From assembly GCA_021613335.1 (NCBI GenBank), contig JAJTWR010000113.1, positions 2,478,501 through 2,542,500 of the forward strand: a DNA stretch of 64,000 bases. The letters are read 5' to 3'. Source of the stretch: Whitmania pigra (taxonomy: Eukaryota; Annelida; Clitellata; Hirudinida; Haemopidae). The notes beneath the pieces were generated by a model. The model worked only from the letters and a program-made list of their open reading frames with translations. It did not search any database and had not been told where the DNA came from. Of this stretch, positions 50,301-63,939 are shown in pieces (the stretch's first letter is position 1; every line of letters starts with the position of its first letter). Made by a program: the position numbers and the translations under genes.

Positions 50301-53300
50301 AAATATTAGAGTTAATAATGGCCAATAATTGAGAAATTATTAAAGAGTTAATAAATTAGTGTAAGGCCTTCACCTTGTCCTCATAGATCTGCCACTTCAT
50401 TGCAAAGTTTTCCTCCAAATTCTTCTTCAACTGATTCAGTCTCTCATTAAGCTCTCTTAACTGTATTCCAGATCCCTTTGGACATTCAGCATTGGAGGAT
50501 GATGGTCCTAAATTTGGCTCATTGGGGGATGATGGGGAAGGTTCCATGGTGGGTGGCATTTGGGTGGGTGGTGAGGGAGGAGCATAATCTGAGGCTGTTG
50601 ATGGAAGGTCATTTGACTCTTTAGTGTGCATCAGATAATCCCAGAATTGTTTGGATGTTTCAAAGGCATACTGCAGGAAATATCTGAACATTATTACATC
50701 ATAATTATTATTATTTGTTACATTAGTATGTTATGAAACTGATTCTGCAGTAATCTGGAAAAAAACATAACTAATGAACTTGAAATCCTCTTCCAATATC
50801 TCAAGAAGGTATAAAAGTGCAATACAAAATACAAACCACTGAATATTCATGAAATGCATCCACAGTCAATTTCCCATAGTCACTGATCTGAGCAGAGCTT
50901 GGATAATTCCCACAGGCATATAAATAGCCGCTCCCTGGTAACCAGACAAATGATTCTAATAATTATTATAAAATTTATGATGTAATAATATGTTTATTTA
51001 TAAACCACTATAAGCATCATTAAACTCAATCATTTGTGTTGTTGTAAGCTGGGTTGCGAACGACACCCAATGACCGTTACTTTTACCGCTGCTCACAGGA
51101 ATACCCTCTGAGCTAACTCGCAAGCCAAACACTGGCAATTTGAGATTGTGATGCTTAACTTTTTTTGAACATCATCATCATTAACATAATAAATAATAAA
51201 AAACTAATATGATACCCAATAAGACTGCAGTCATCAGTACGATCAGAGGCAGGCAGCAGAAATGACAGTCTCTCATTTTTCTGGTCCTGTTATTGTAAAA
51301 TATGTTATGATTCTAATAATAATAAACTATATGACATATATCAACGTAATTAGAATTACATAGCTACCTTCATTTCATAAATTATTATGCTTACAAATGC
51401 TATAATCACTATCATTATTATTTCTTGTACATATTTACAATATTACTTGATTGTTAATGTTATTATTGCTTTAATAATAACACTTAATAGTTATTGTCCA
51501 ACCTAGATAAAATAGATTTATCAACAGCTGAAGATGATTTTGCAGTGGCCCCAAAGACGTATGTGATGAGATTCCTGAACACATAGAAGATGCCACCTGA
51601 TTTCAAAGGGTGCATGATGTCATCACAAGCTTATTATTATTAATATTATTATTATTATTTAAAATTTGTTTTTATTAATGTCATTATCATTGGTTCAATT
51701 TGCAAATAACTTCACCAAGAGTTTGTGGAACAAATAAAAATAAATGACTGGATCACTTTCCTTCCTAACTCCATCTTGTTTATTTATAGGTAGTAAGGAG
51801 ATACCCTTACAAACAAATATTGGCAACATGCAGACAAGACAGATGATTTTCAAGATGATAAACAAGAAGCAAATTAACAAAGCCTGGGCACACCTGGAGA
51901 TGTGCGGGGAAAACAGTCGGTTCGATTAAACTAAATTAATTTTTAAACAGGAACTTCAAAAATTAAGTTTCGTCTACTGCAATCAATGTTATAAGCATAT
52001 TTAAAAACTTCTTCAAAAGGTCAATGACATTACAACTTAATAGTTATCATTACCATGTATTGATGAAAATAATAATAATAATAATAACTCATAGCGTAAA
52101 TTAAAAATAAAAAACTTTAATATTTTTAAACTCAGTCAATTAGTTTATTAGCCACATACCAATTGTGCCAATCAGGGAGTACAGGAAATTTGTTGATTGA
52201 AAATATTCATGATTTGAGTGAGCTTCTAAAATTAGAACAAACAGGGAAAACCAGTCTCCATTAATAGAACAGGGCAAAGCATGAGTTATTAAAACATTAA
52301 ATGTTAAATAAAAATTCTTTAAATTGGGCTTAAAACACAAACTAAAACAAGTGATTAGCAAGCCAAGAAAATATTAATAACACAATTAATAAGATAATAA
52401 CTTCATATTTACTCATTCCAATATACACAATGATATAAATTAATAATAACAAACACGACAAAACAAATCTACTGAAGACCCACAAACCAACTTAAGACCA
52501 CAACAAAATGAAAACAGTAACACAAAGGAACATTGAATGATGAAGATTACAACAAACACTATACAACTATGATTGGAATCAGACTTACTCTCATTATGGT
52601 CACCATGTGTTTGCTTGATTGGGGTGTTAAGGCTTCTTGCCCTCTTTGTCAGAGGTTTGCTACCTCTGCTAATTCTGAGCAGGAAGTTGAATGGATAGGT
52701 TATGACAGTCCACATCGTTGTGAAGATAGTGACTGGATGGACAACCATCACGTCATTATTGATAATAACAATAAAAAGTTGATATTATTAAATTAAACTG
52801 TAACACAGTCATAAAAATAATATTCACAACAGATACAGCAATTACAAGATAGGTCTATTACCATTGCTTATGTAATTAACAAACAATAAATTAATAGACA
52901 TTAATGGTTATATCGATATGGTTGGTTTGCTATATATCCTAAATTGCACAGGGAAGTCTAATAAATACAATTTTAATGTTTCCATGAACTGAAATGCCAT
53001 AACTGGTCAGATGTCTTGAAAATTTCTCATTAAATGGATAAATGTCTGAGCTTTATTTACTCTCCCATAAATGAAGTTGTTAATGCTTACAGCCAACAAC
53101 GACTAACCAAGGATGTTTCTTCTCTCCTTAAGTCCAGTTCGAGTGGACGAGACTCCATCAGTACCTGACCAATGGTGGCGAATAAACTCTAATAATTTCA
53201 CTGAGTAGAATAAATAGTTATCACCCCAAATGCAATAACATATTAATTTACCACTTTTGTATATTATCTAATTCAAAGGACTCAAATCTTCCCCACAAGT

Positions 53301-54635
53301 GAATAACCACAACATTCAGTTCCAACATTGAAACTCCATTTACGTGTCAATTAATTACTATTAAGTCAAGAGCTTTCCAACCATAGATGTGAGAGATGGT
53401 GTTCCTAGCAGGGAACATTGGCGAGTTGTCCTTGTCCTCCATGAGAACATCCTTTTTATTGCTGGTAATGGTTGTGCCAGCGTTGGATACACTTGTCCAT
53501 GACCTAGCCTCATAGACTAATGTTTCTTTATTCCCTGGAGACAGGGGGATGAGGTTATCAAGAACATCCCTACTTCTTAGGTGGTACTTGACAGACTGGG
53601 CTGATAAACAGGATTATTTATCCAATAACCGTTGATTTATGAAAACAATTTCAACTTAAATTAGAAAAATTATCAAAGTAATTTAAATTGAGACTACATT
53701 TCTAAACAAATATTTCTAGCTCAGTCAGATTCCAAACAAGCTCACTCGAAGCGTCCGTGCAATCGGATCGGTTGAGGCGGGAAAGGGAGCTCTCGTCGGA
53801 CCTGTCCCCCCTGAGACTCGGGCGTGACATGTTCGGGTGAGTGTATTGCTCGTCGTAGTTCCGGTTGTAACTGGCACTGTCAAGGTCACTTAAACATCAA
53901 TATTTAGCATATGATAGCAATGATAATTAAGAAGATGGTGGATTAGCAATACTTTCAGTTAGCTTCCATTTTTCAGATATACTTTTTTAGGCATGCAGGT
54001 TGGCCAAATGGTTGCATTAATAGCAATGATCACAATAAGTTGTATTCACAACCCAGCATGCACAAACTGGCGGAATCCTTGGTTAAGGACACTATATGAA
54101 TAGTAGAGGGATTAAAAAGTTCTGTTCTAATGCTTAAGGCACTCAATAGATTGGATAAATACTTATAATTGGATAAACTCAATACTTCAAAAATTCAAGT
54201 AACAAGCATTTTAACGTTTTGAAAAAATGTAAATGATTGATCAGTGGAAGATAAATAAAAAATAAACATTCTTAATGAATCATTTCGTTTTGTTAAATAT
54301 ATGTATTAAGGTTATGAGTTGTTGTTTTAAATATCAACTCAGCTATTAATATTAAGTAATAATAAATGCAATAATTAATGTGGCACATGCATCAGAAATA
54401 GCTGGCAGGTTTGGAATGTATGAACTACGGATCAATATAATGCTCTTAATGGAATGAGTAAAGATTGAGTGTTGCTGATAGGAATTTGGATATAGACATG
54501 CTTGAAGCACTCTTACAAGAATTTTATGTAGGAATTGCAAGTAGGCAGGGCATAAGATAGACCAAATATTCATCACTGATAACAGTTAAACACAATGGAT
54601 TTAAGTTCATTTTTATTATTATAATAATAATAATA

Positions 54636-54671
<36 letters not shown>

Positions 54672-56556
54672 TAACCTAGATGAGCGCACACAGTAAATAA
54701 TAAATACAAATGTCCGATTCTAACCTTCGTGCATAGGTGTAATCAGTCTTCGGGGACCTGTTGCAATTAATACAAATGCATGTTTTGATATTTATAAATA
54801 ATGCATAACAGCACGACATCACTTTCAAATGCCATTTAAATGTTAAATTGTTTCTTAAAATTAGTACTAATTCTAATTTATTAGTAATCAACCATCTTAT
54901 TAATATTAATAAATGCTGGTTATTATGGCTAATGGTTTTCCTGAATCAAATTAGCAGCATGTCACCCGTGTGTGGAAAACACAGGAACATGAATAAAACC
55001 AATGGACATCTTCCAAAATTGAAAATTTTAAAATGAAAACATAAGCAACACACAAGAACAGTTTGCAAGCAAAGCTACAATCAAATCAACAAAAAAGGCT
55101 CTACAAACTAACAGTTTCCAATGTCTGTGATCAACAGGCATAACAATGCATGTCTATATTTGAATCTATGATACTTAAAAATGGCTGATGATAAAAGTCA
55201 CTTTACTAGACTTCACAAGTAGCTGCAATCTAACAAAATCTATCCATAAAAAATATATGTTCTTAAAAATTGCTCTTGATTAAAATTTATAAAACAATTT
55301 TAAAATGATAGATTATCATATGTTTAAATATGCATTAATACATAACATATGATATCATTATTAATATGAGAATTCCAGAAATAATGACCAAAATAATAGT
55401 TAACTGGAAAAACATATGCAATAAAAATAATGTAATTATAATAAAATAATGCCTTTACTTTTCCCAATCATCTTGAATGTATGTATGGTTTGGCTTGCCA
55501 AGTCTTGTAAAGGATCTGTCTGTGCTTCTTGAAAAACAATGACCATTTAGATTGTTGAACATTTAAAAATAATAATAATTTATATAGTAATAATATTTAC
55601 ATTGACAAGAATTTTTCAATTTGTCCGTGCAGTCGAGTAATGTAAAAAATATATAAGGGCGGGCTGCATTTGCAGAGGCATATTGATAATGTTAGTTTGA
55701 TAAATAATTTTTTTGTTCATAGTAAAATATGAAATTTTTGGCATGTAATTGATGAACATGATATTTTGTTGTATCTTTGCTTGTTTTGATTTTCAGTAAT
55801 TGCATTACTTCAGCAAGTGTTTAAGTTATTGCTGAGATTAATAATAATAATCAGAAATATTCCACATTCATATAATGCACATATTATTGAAATCATTGGC
55901 ATCCAAAAACGTTACATTGTTGTTTCTCATATCTATGATAACATAGTTAGCATAAGTCACAAATTCAGTGATGACTAGCAATGTTTCTTTAACTAATTTG
56001 TTTGCTTATTAATTGCAGGCAAAAACCCAATGGTATGGAAATAGAAAAACAAGCATTCAAGCACCTATAAGCATGCTAACAAATTCTAATAAGTCGGATA
56101 GAAAATTCCTTCATCTCGTACGCATTGAAAAAACATCCAAAACAATTTCTTGCAATCCCAACGAAACACAAAAAATAATAGATGGTATCATAAAGTATCA
56201 AATTAAGGTACAAATATTATCGCGAATGATCCCTGGTAAATACCATGCTTCCAGCGTCGACAATGCTTAAATATTGCATATCTGGCAAACAAAATTATCA
56301 CAATGCATTCCATGCAAGACTGGTTATGTAACAATACATAAATTTTTTGGACTTCAACGAAATTTTTTTTACCAGTCTTGAAACCGCAATTCGAAAATTA
56401 TGCGTTGTTTTTAAATACTCACCCTAACCCCGTTGCGAATTGATGAAATCTTTCATCTAAATTATCATTGTCGATACTTTGATCGCTTTTCATACTGTAA
56501 GACACAGTATATCCTTTATCCATCGCAGGTTCCCTCGCTTTGCGAGAATAATCCAT
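47381..56556 (-). CDS. SUN-domain protein of the inner nuclear membrane (SUN1/SUN2-like)
   Basis: About 23 exons; joined phases give roughly 922 residues. SUN proteins cross the inner nuclear membrane and bind KASH proteins to link lamina and cytoskeleton. Exons: 56423-56556, 55459-55527, 54725-54757, 53746-53876, 53359-53600, 53104-53164, 52589-52732, 52160-52225, 51503-51596, 51216-51286, 51087-51131, 50837-50934, 50374-50670, 50238-50276, 50027-50070, 49547-49817, 49045-49213, 48677-48816, 48392-48476, 48184-48299, 47802-47969, 47623-47715, 47381-47539. The N-terminus is soluble; hydrophobic segments lie at about 224-325; the main membrane span CCLPLIVLMTAVLLG is near 335-349. A Pro-rich stretch (397-495) and coiled coils (496-716) precede the SUN domain. 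This holds RCSKTYK, FGIPLWY, ECWPF and YTCLYRF, keeping the Cys that joins KASH and the intradomain Cys pair of SUN2. The 53104 donor (GTCGTT) is weak; a stronger one at 53108 breaks the frame to the next exon. Confidence 0.93.
49278..49314. repeat. (TA)n microsatellite in a SUN-gene intron
   Basis: Two runs of TA/AT dinucleotides split by ACATTA, within the intron between the SUN-gene exons at 49547-49817 and 49045-49213. Confidence 0.85.
54618..54668. repeat. (TAA)n microsatellite in a SUN-gene intron
   Basis: TAA trinucleotides with few interruptions, in the intron between exons 54725-54757 and 53746-53876. Confidence 0.85.
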
Positions 56557-58416
56557 TGTAAAACCTCAAATTTTCAAACGTTTGTAAATTCCAAGCGATG
56601 TTGACAGAACGATAAACACCAGCAAGGCCAATATTCAGTAAACCAATTTTAACAATGTTAATTTTATTTAAGATTACATAATCTAATTTATTTAAATTTA
56701 ATTGATCTGAAATGTTAAATATATTTAAAATTAGGCCTTAAGATTGATTTTTGAGATAATTTCCTAGTTGTCATGCGTTTTTATCCAAATAAAAAATTTT
56801 AAGTAATGAACAACATTTACTTTTTTCGACTTTATAAAACTTCTATATTCTGTCTTTTCGAAAGCTTACAAAACAAGGAATTTTATATTCAAAATATTTA
56901 ACATATATGCGAATATACTGCAGGCTATATCCCATTTAATAACATATTAAACAGCAATCAGACAATAGCAGCTAAAATAGTTTCGGAGCTTCCCTAATAG
57001 GTCCAGAAGAACATTTGCCTACTCCTAAGCTCACTAAAAATTAGGCGTGAAATACTTTGAATAATGCATTGGTGCATATCCTTTTAAGGCCGAGGGCCAG
57101 AAAAAAACGGAAAACCGCAGGGGTCCGAGCGAATGAGACCATGTAACATCACAGAGCAGTATACAACAAAAATATGCTAATTTAAAAAAGCATAACCTAC
57201 ACGATATTTCCGGAATAACTATAAATTGAAAAAAAAACAATTTTAAAAAAGAAACAGGAAAAAACGTTGTTAATTATTCGGCGCTTGTAAAGTTACATAC
57301 TAAAATTTAAATGGAGTTGTAAAAGAGAATTAATAAGTTTGAGCTTAATAAGGTGGAGCTCCATTAAATATTTTTATTTCAAAGGTCTCAGCACCGGATT
57401 TAACCAGGTGAAGTGTGATAGACCACAATCAGCTCAGGTGATGAGGGCCCTCAAGTCTCTGGGCCATCTGACAAGCAAAAAATGTAATAAGGGTTTCATT
57501 AGAGGCTCCTGTACATCCTAAATCCCAAATTTTCTGATATCCTGAATGGATGGTTTATAATACAGAGTCAATGATGGCAATGATGACAATGATAATGATG
57601 ATTATCTTAATGATAATTATTATAATCATACATAGAAATATAATCTACATTCTTCATCCCTGTCCACTGACAATTGTAAATTCATCAATTTCATTAAGAT
57701 TTGAAAATGAGATCATGTTAATCAAGTAATCCTAGGCGTTTCCTACCGTTAGCCTATCATATTATCCTCAACCAATCAATATTTCATAGCAATAGGTAAT
57801 TTTATTATTATTTTTTGATATATGTGCTACGATTTTTGAGTAAGAAGCTTGTAACAACTTGTAAGAAAGAGCGATGTCCAGTAAGTCAATATTTAACAAA
57901 CGAATAAATAAATTTTAAATAATTATATAATTTTATGCAATTAGTTGCTATTAAGTAAATAAGCAAATTTCTGACACACCAGGATTAAATTCAAACTATT
58001 TCACAAATAATAAATTTAATTAAGAATTAATAATAATAAGTTATCCTATCATGAAAATCAATTATTATGAAAATATAAACATTATTATCTAATGTTGATA
58101 AAGTACGGCAATGTGTCATCAAACCAAACATAATAAAGTTTGTGATCAAATAGATTATGACAGCGTCTTTCAGAAAGATACGCCTATTAATTACATTATG
58201 TACTAGAGAATATCACGAATTAAAGTTTAAAGTTAATCAAACAGTCGAGAACAATTTAATTTTATTTTGCTTAACGAAAAAGATTTTTTGCTAGTGAAAG
58301 AAATAAGCAGCAAGCTCTCGATGCTTTCTAGAGATAAGATTCCGCAACCAAACATAAGAATGATGAAGGTACGCTACTGCTGCAGAGCTAAAGCTTAGCA
58401 AGAAAGATACGAATTA
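56557..58416. other. Divergent intergenic region between SUN-domain gene and actin
   Basis: The two genes point away from each other, so this region holds the SUN gene promoter on its left and upstream actin control on its right. No gene, RNA or transposon was recognised. A GC-richer piece at about 57385-57515 has an open frame without known motifs. Confidence 0.45.
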
Positions 58417-58426
58417 CCAAATATGG
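58417..58426 (+). promoter_or_regulatory. CArG box (SRF site) of the actin promoter
   Basis: CCAAATATGG fits CC(A/T)6GG exactly. It lies 17 bases before the TATA motif and about 110 bases before the actin ATG, a classic position for serum response factor control of actin genes. Confidence 0.7.
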
Positions 58427-58443
58427 AAAAGTTGCAGGGTCTT

Positions 58444-58449
58444 TATAAG
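58444..58449 (+). promoter_or_regulatory. TATA box of actin
   Basis: TATAAG within CTTTATAAGC, 90 bases upstream of the actin ATG and just after the CArG box. It implies transcription starting near 58475 and a short 5' UTR. Confidence 0.6.
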
Positions 58450-58538
58450 CTTCATCTCGTTACACTTAACCACCGCAGGCTCGCTTTCTTGAGTTTAGAT
58501 TTTCTTAGGAGTTTCAGTTGTAAGCCAGCCAAGACAAA

Positions 58539-59967
<1,429 letters not shown>

Positions 59968-60131
59968 GCAGTCGGTCATCTTCTAGAAGCTGTTGTGGAA
60001 ATTTCGCATTATGCGATTGTTTATTGGGAAATTTGATTATTTCACTTTATTCAATTATAATGGTATTTTCATGTGCCTTTGCCTTTCGTGATTCTGTTAA
60101 GATTTAAAAGTGTCTTTGTATTTAAATTGAA

Positions 60132-60137
60132 AATAAA
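60132..60137 (+). terminator. Poly(A) signal of actin
   Basis: AATAAA 165 bases downstream of the actin stop codon, in AT-rich 3' UTR sequence. Confidence 0.65.
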
Positions 60138-60539
60138 GTCAAATCTCTACAGACATTTTCTAAATTGGAGTCAGTTAATCTGTAGATATCGAGTTAGCTT
60201 AGATAAAATTTAAGCTTAATTGTTATATACTTTTTAAATCAGTTTAAGAAATGCAGACCTTAAATCTATTATACAATACAAGTTGTAATGTGCAATGGTG
60301 TTGCCAAATGTTCGTCGGCAAGCAGAGACCTTAAATTCGATTTTCATTCTAGCAAACAGTTCTTCGTAACAATAGCTGCTTCCGACTAGAACTATGAGTT
60401 TCCTGGCGCTCTGTGAGAAAATGGTATACTTGAAATTGGGTTTTAATGTTTTTTTGGTTGTGAAATTGCTAATTCGGCCCGAGACTAGTCTAAAATTTTC
60501 ACACTTGGCCCTCCGGTCAAAAAGGCTGGATACCCCTTT
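60138..60539. other. Spacer downstream of actin
   Basis: AT-rich sequence with no recognised gene or repeat. Confidence 0.4.
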
Positions 60540-61600
60540 GCTCTAAACCAAACGTCAAGGACGCTGACTTGTTTGGAGATTTCTTCGGAAATAATCTGAT
60601 TGCAAAGCCTCGTCTCGAATTGTATAGGTCTGACTTACATTGGAAAATGCAGAGGCAGTTATGGATGTAATTTTATCATAAGGAATCCTTCGTGCCTCGC
60701 AGGACTCTGATGTGAGGAAGGTGTATTTCAATTACGATCTTACCCATATGCTGTCTGAAGGGGCGTACGCTCTCCGGATGGCCAAACGCTCCTCTGGTAC
60801 TCAAAAGAATACACGACAACTTCCTTTGCACACCACCAGTCTTTTCTAACATCACTACCACCAATGCAAGAAGTCTTCTCAACATGATTGATATGACCAT
60901 TTTGTTTTTAGAAGAATTTTAGGTAGATATTTTCTGTGTGGTTGAAACGTGACTTTCTGTTGAAATCCCAAGTGCGTTGATTATTCCATCTCACGTTTAT
61001 ATCGTTGGGACCTACCGATTGTGTTCCACCAAACACCATCTGATCCTCGGCGACTTCAGCCTGCCTGACGTTGAATAGACTGGCCATAGCTCGCCTGACA
61101 ACCAAATTTACAGCGTCTTCATAAATTTTATAAGTGAATTTGGACTCATTCAGTTTGTACAATTTTCAACTAGGCAGAACAAAGTCATCGATCTCATTTT
61201 CTCAAACGACAAATCACTAATTTTCGCGATGAGATGTCGCTCCACTTGAAACGTGTGATCATACAATTATCACATTTATACTCAATTGTCATAACATCAC
61301 CGAATAACAAAATTGTTCACAAAAGAAACTATTGCAGAGCAAATTATTAACATTTAAACATTTACTTCTGTGATATTAACTGGAATCGAATTTTCAGAGT
61401 TGTTTTTTTGTGGATGAGTGCTGGAATGCCTTTAAGGGACACTATTTCAGATGCGACAGTCAAATTTTTTCTAATTGATCAAAACTCAAAATCTAGAAAG
61501 GTCAATTTCCCAGATATCGTTCCCTGTACAGAGTTAAAGCAGAACATTGGAGGAGATTTCTGGAGATAGGAGACGAAAATGATCTACAATTTACAATTTA
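60540..61600 (+). pseudogene. CR1/L2-like non-LTR retrotransposon, endonuclease relic
   Basis: At about 61040-61200 the plus strand reads LILGDFSLPDVE, then FINFISEFGLIQFVQFSTRQ and NKVIDLIFSND. This is the C-terminal half of an AP-type endonuclease (GDFNLP, then QFV..PTR..N.LDL). A weaker continuation to about 61570 fits the linker toward RT (RVKAEHWRRFLEIGDEND). Stops and frame changes show decay. No plus-strand RT follows within the block. Confidence 0.7.
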
Positions 61601-61734
61601 TTTATCTTATTTTTTGAGTGCGCAAAATGATCCCATATGGATGTGTTGGAAAATCCAATTTAGTTCTTCAAATTAAATGAGCGGGTTAAAAACAATTGAG
61701 GAAACGAAAATTTTGCAGACAAAATAAAGTTAAT

Positions 61735-62640
61735 TCAATAGGACCGTTGGAAAAAGTAAGTTTTAATTGATGATTTAAACAGTTCTATTGTCGGAGCACA
61801 ACGCATCTCGGTGGAAAGTGAATTCCATGTCCTAGGTTCGCACACATGGAACGGTCTCCCTGCTTGACTGTCCGGGACCTAGGAGTTCTGTTGTTAGAAG
61901 ACTGCCGGGGACAGATGATGAGCCTGTTAGAAGTTCAGTAAGGGTTTGATAAGCGCTACCTGTGTCGGCCTTGTAGACTAAGAAGGAGGATTTTGAAGGT
62001 GATTCTCAATTTTCACCTAATGGAGGTCTCAGAGGTGGAGTGATGTAATCGGAAGATCTTCAACCACAAGTGAGCCTCGCCGTCGCATGATTGCTTGAAG
62101 AGCGTGGAGAGTCTGGTTAAGTCTAATTAATCCTAGTTATGCAACGGGCTTTAATCAAATAAATAAATAGAAAGTCTGGCGGTTGACATGGACAAGAATC
62201 GGATTGCAGTAATCAGGCTTTGAGAGAATGAGCTGAACTATGAGAGATATAAACATTTGATATGGGACGAATGGTTTAGCCTCCTTGAGGACGCCTGGCG
62301 TAACGGCTTGCAGCAACCCGATTAACATGATGATTCATTGTCAGGGATGTGTCAAGATATGCGCTGAGGTTTCTGACTGTCCGCGAAGGGCTACTAGAAC
62401 CTGCCAGTTCTGGTAAGCTAATTGAGTTAATGCGGTTACATCTGGCAGCAGATCCAAACCACATTGCCTCCTTCTTGACAGGGTTGAACCTTAGTCCGCT
62501 ATGTCTGCAAAGTACAGGGAAAAGAGTACGGATCCCAGTACGGAGCCCTGTGGAATGCCCAATTGAATGTACTGTATAACGTTGTACGAGGATGAAGACG
62601 GTACTGTTAGTTTTTTTTTCTTCCCGAGAGATATGTCTTG
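61735..62640 (-). pseudogene. CR1/L2-like reverse transcriptase relic
   Basis: On the minus strand, in order: IQLGIPQGSVLGSVLF at about 62520-62565 (RT block with the PQGS motif), then MWFGSAARCNRI and SPSRTVRNLSAYLDTSLTMN at about 62320-62465 (thumb region), then the C-terminal WNSL block and ELFKSS-type tail near 61780-61840. The catalytic Y-A-D-D region is missing: after PQGSVLG the sequence jumps directly to the thumb. Frame changes are frequent. Confidence 0.72.
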
Positions 62641-63058
62641 AACCATTGCAGTGTCGTTTTTTTGACAGTTTATTACAATTTTTATTAGTTTATTGAATCA
62701 AACAAACAAACAAACAAGCCGTTATATAAAAAAAAAACAAAAAGCGAAAGCGAATAAATTCAAACAAATCCAAAAGGCCAGCCTTAAGGAAGCACGCTCT
62801 TCCGATGTCGGATTGACCCTGAAAGTAGTTATATACAAAATTATAAGCTATACACATCCACGCAATAAATATTGTTTGTATGACATTTTGAATAGTAAAG
62901 AAAGTAATTTGAAAGGGCATGTGTTTAACTGAGTTAGATCATTGATAGATGAAGATATGGAGGAGTAAAGTCTTGGGCCATAACATTGAATTGAGATTAA
63001 TTTAAGAAATTTGGAGAAAGACGAACTATATTCATGTATAAGTGAAGGATTATTGTAA
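62641..63058. other. AT-rich stretch between retrotransposon pieces
   Basis: No independent feature. The right part is probably the 3' end of the minus-strand element described next. Confidence 0.35.
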
Positions 63059-63480
63059 TTATTGCTTGATATGAAAAAAACCAGAGAATATTTTGAGAAG
63101 AGAATTAAAATCATATGAAAACATGAAAAGAGCAATTTGTAAATTACGAATTTGTGATATATTTAACAGACTATTGTTAGAGAAGACAGAAGCAGATGAT
63201 GATGAGGGTGATAATAAGAAAATTTTTTGTACAATCCGTTTTTGCAATATATTCAATTGATGTAAATGTGTGTTATAAGTGGCTGCCCATGTTATATTGC
63301 AGTAAGTTAGGTAAGGGTAAATAAGAAAGAAATATGACAGAAGAGCAACGTTTGCGTCAATAAATTTTGACAAATTCGTTTGACGAACTGCAAATGTTTT
63401 TTCTAGTTTGTTGATGAGGATGTCATGATCTACAGTGTCAAACGCTGCGGACATGTCGATGAGCAGAAGGGGAAACTTTA
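63059..63480 (-). pseudogene. Non-LTR RT relic with internal deletion
   Basis: The minus-strand frame starts with LLLIDMSAAFDTVDHDILIN, the first catalytic Asp block of RT. About ten residues later it reads FLIYPYLTYCNITWAATYNT and LHQLNILQKRIVQKIF, which belong to the C-terminal part after the thumb. The palm (PQGS and the second Asp block) and thumb are therefore deleted while the frame stays open, so the copy is dead although it has a 131-codon open frame. Confidence 0.75.
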
Positions 63481-63689
63481 CCAGCGTCCAATGATGTCAA
63501 CTAAATTCCTCGGCATTATTGTGATAAATTAAATTGGTTCTTGCATATCAATTATGTTGCATCCAAAATTTCAAAAAACGTTGGTGTTATATCAGAAATC
63601 ACTTTTATTGTTGACAGAAAAATTCTAATTTTGCTATGCTATTCTTACAATATATTAATCTATTCTTATCTAATTTATTGACACATAGC

Positions 63690-63860
63690 TTGGGCATCTA
63701 ACTATCTCTCTAAATTTATCCCTTCACTCAATCTCCAAAAAGAATAATCCATATTATGTTTTGTCTCCATCCACGTGTTTATACAAATGACCTCTTTATT
63801 TCAAATGGATTTCCGAATATTTATCAGATATTCCAAAGTTGCCTCTTTATATAAAGAGAA
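63690..63860 (+). pseudogene. Non-LTR RT C-terminal fragment
   Basis: On the plus strand I read NLQKRIIHIMF and then TNDLFISNGFPNIYQIFQ. This is the post-thumb QKRIIR block followed by the 'PLF...G...I..I' block of LINE RT C-termini. It is in the opposite orientation to the neighbouring piece at 63059-63480. Confidence 0.55.
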
Positions 63861-63939
63861 TATATAAAGTCCTTGTGCAACTTCAAACTTAAATAATTGT
63901 TGAGAGGATAAATAAATCATTTAAGGTGCATTAAGAAGC

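Noticed and set aside
51695..51880. Hydrophobic minus-strand open frame resembling a membrane exon of the SUN gene
   Set aside because: Its phase does not fit either neighbour. The exon at 51503-51596 joins 52160-52225 directly in correct phase.
56013..56270. 85-residue plus-strand open frame inside the first SUN-gene intron
   Set aside because: No domain, no splice context and AT-rich composition. I see no support for a gene.
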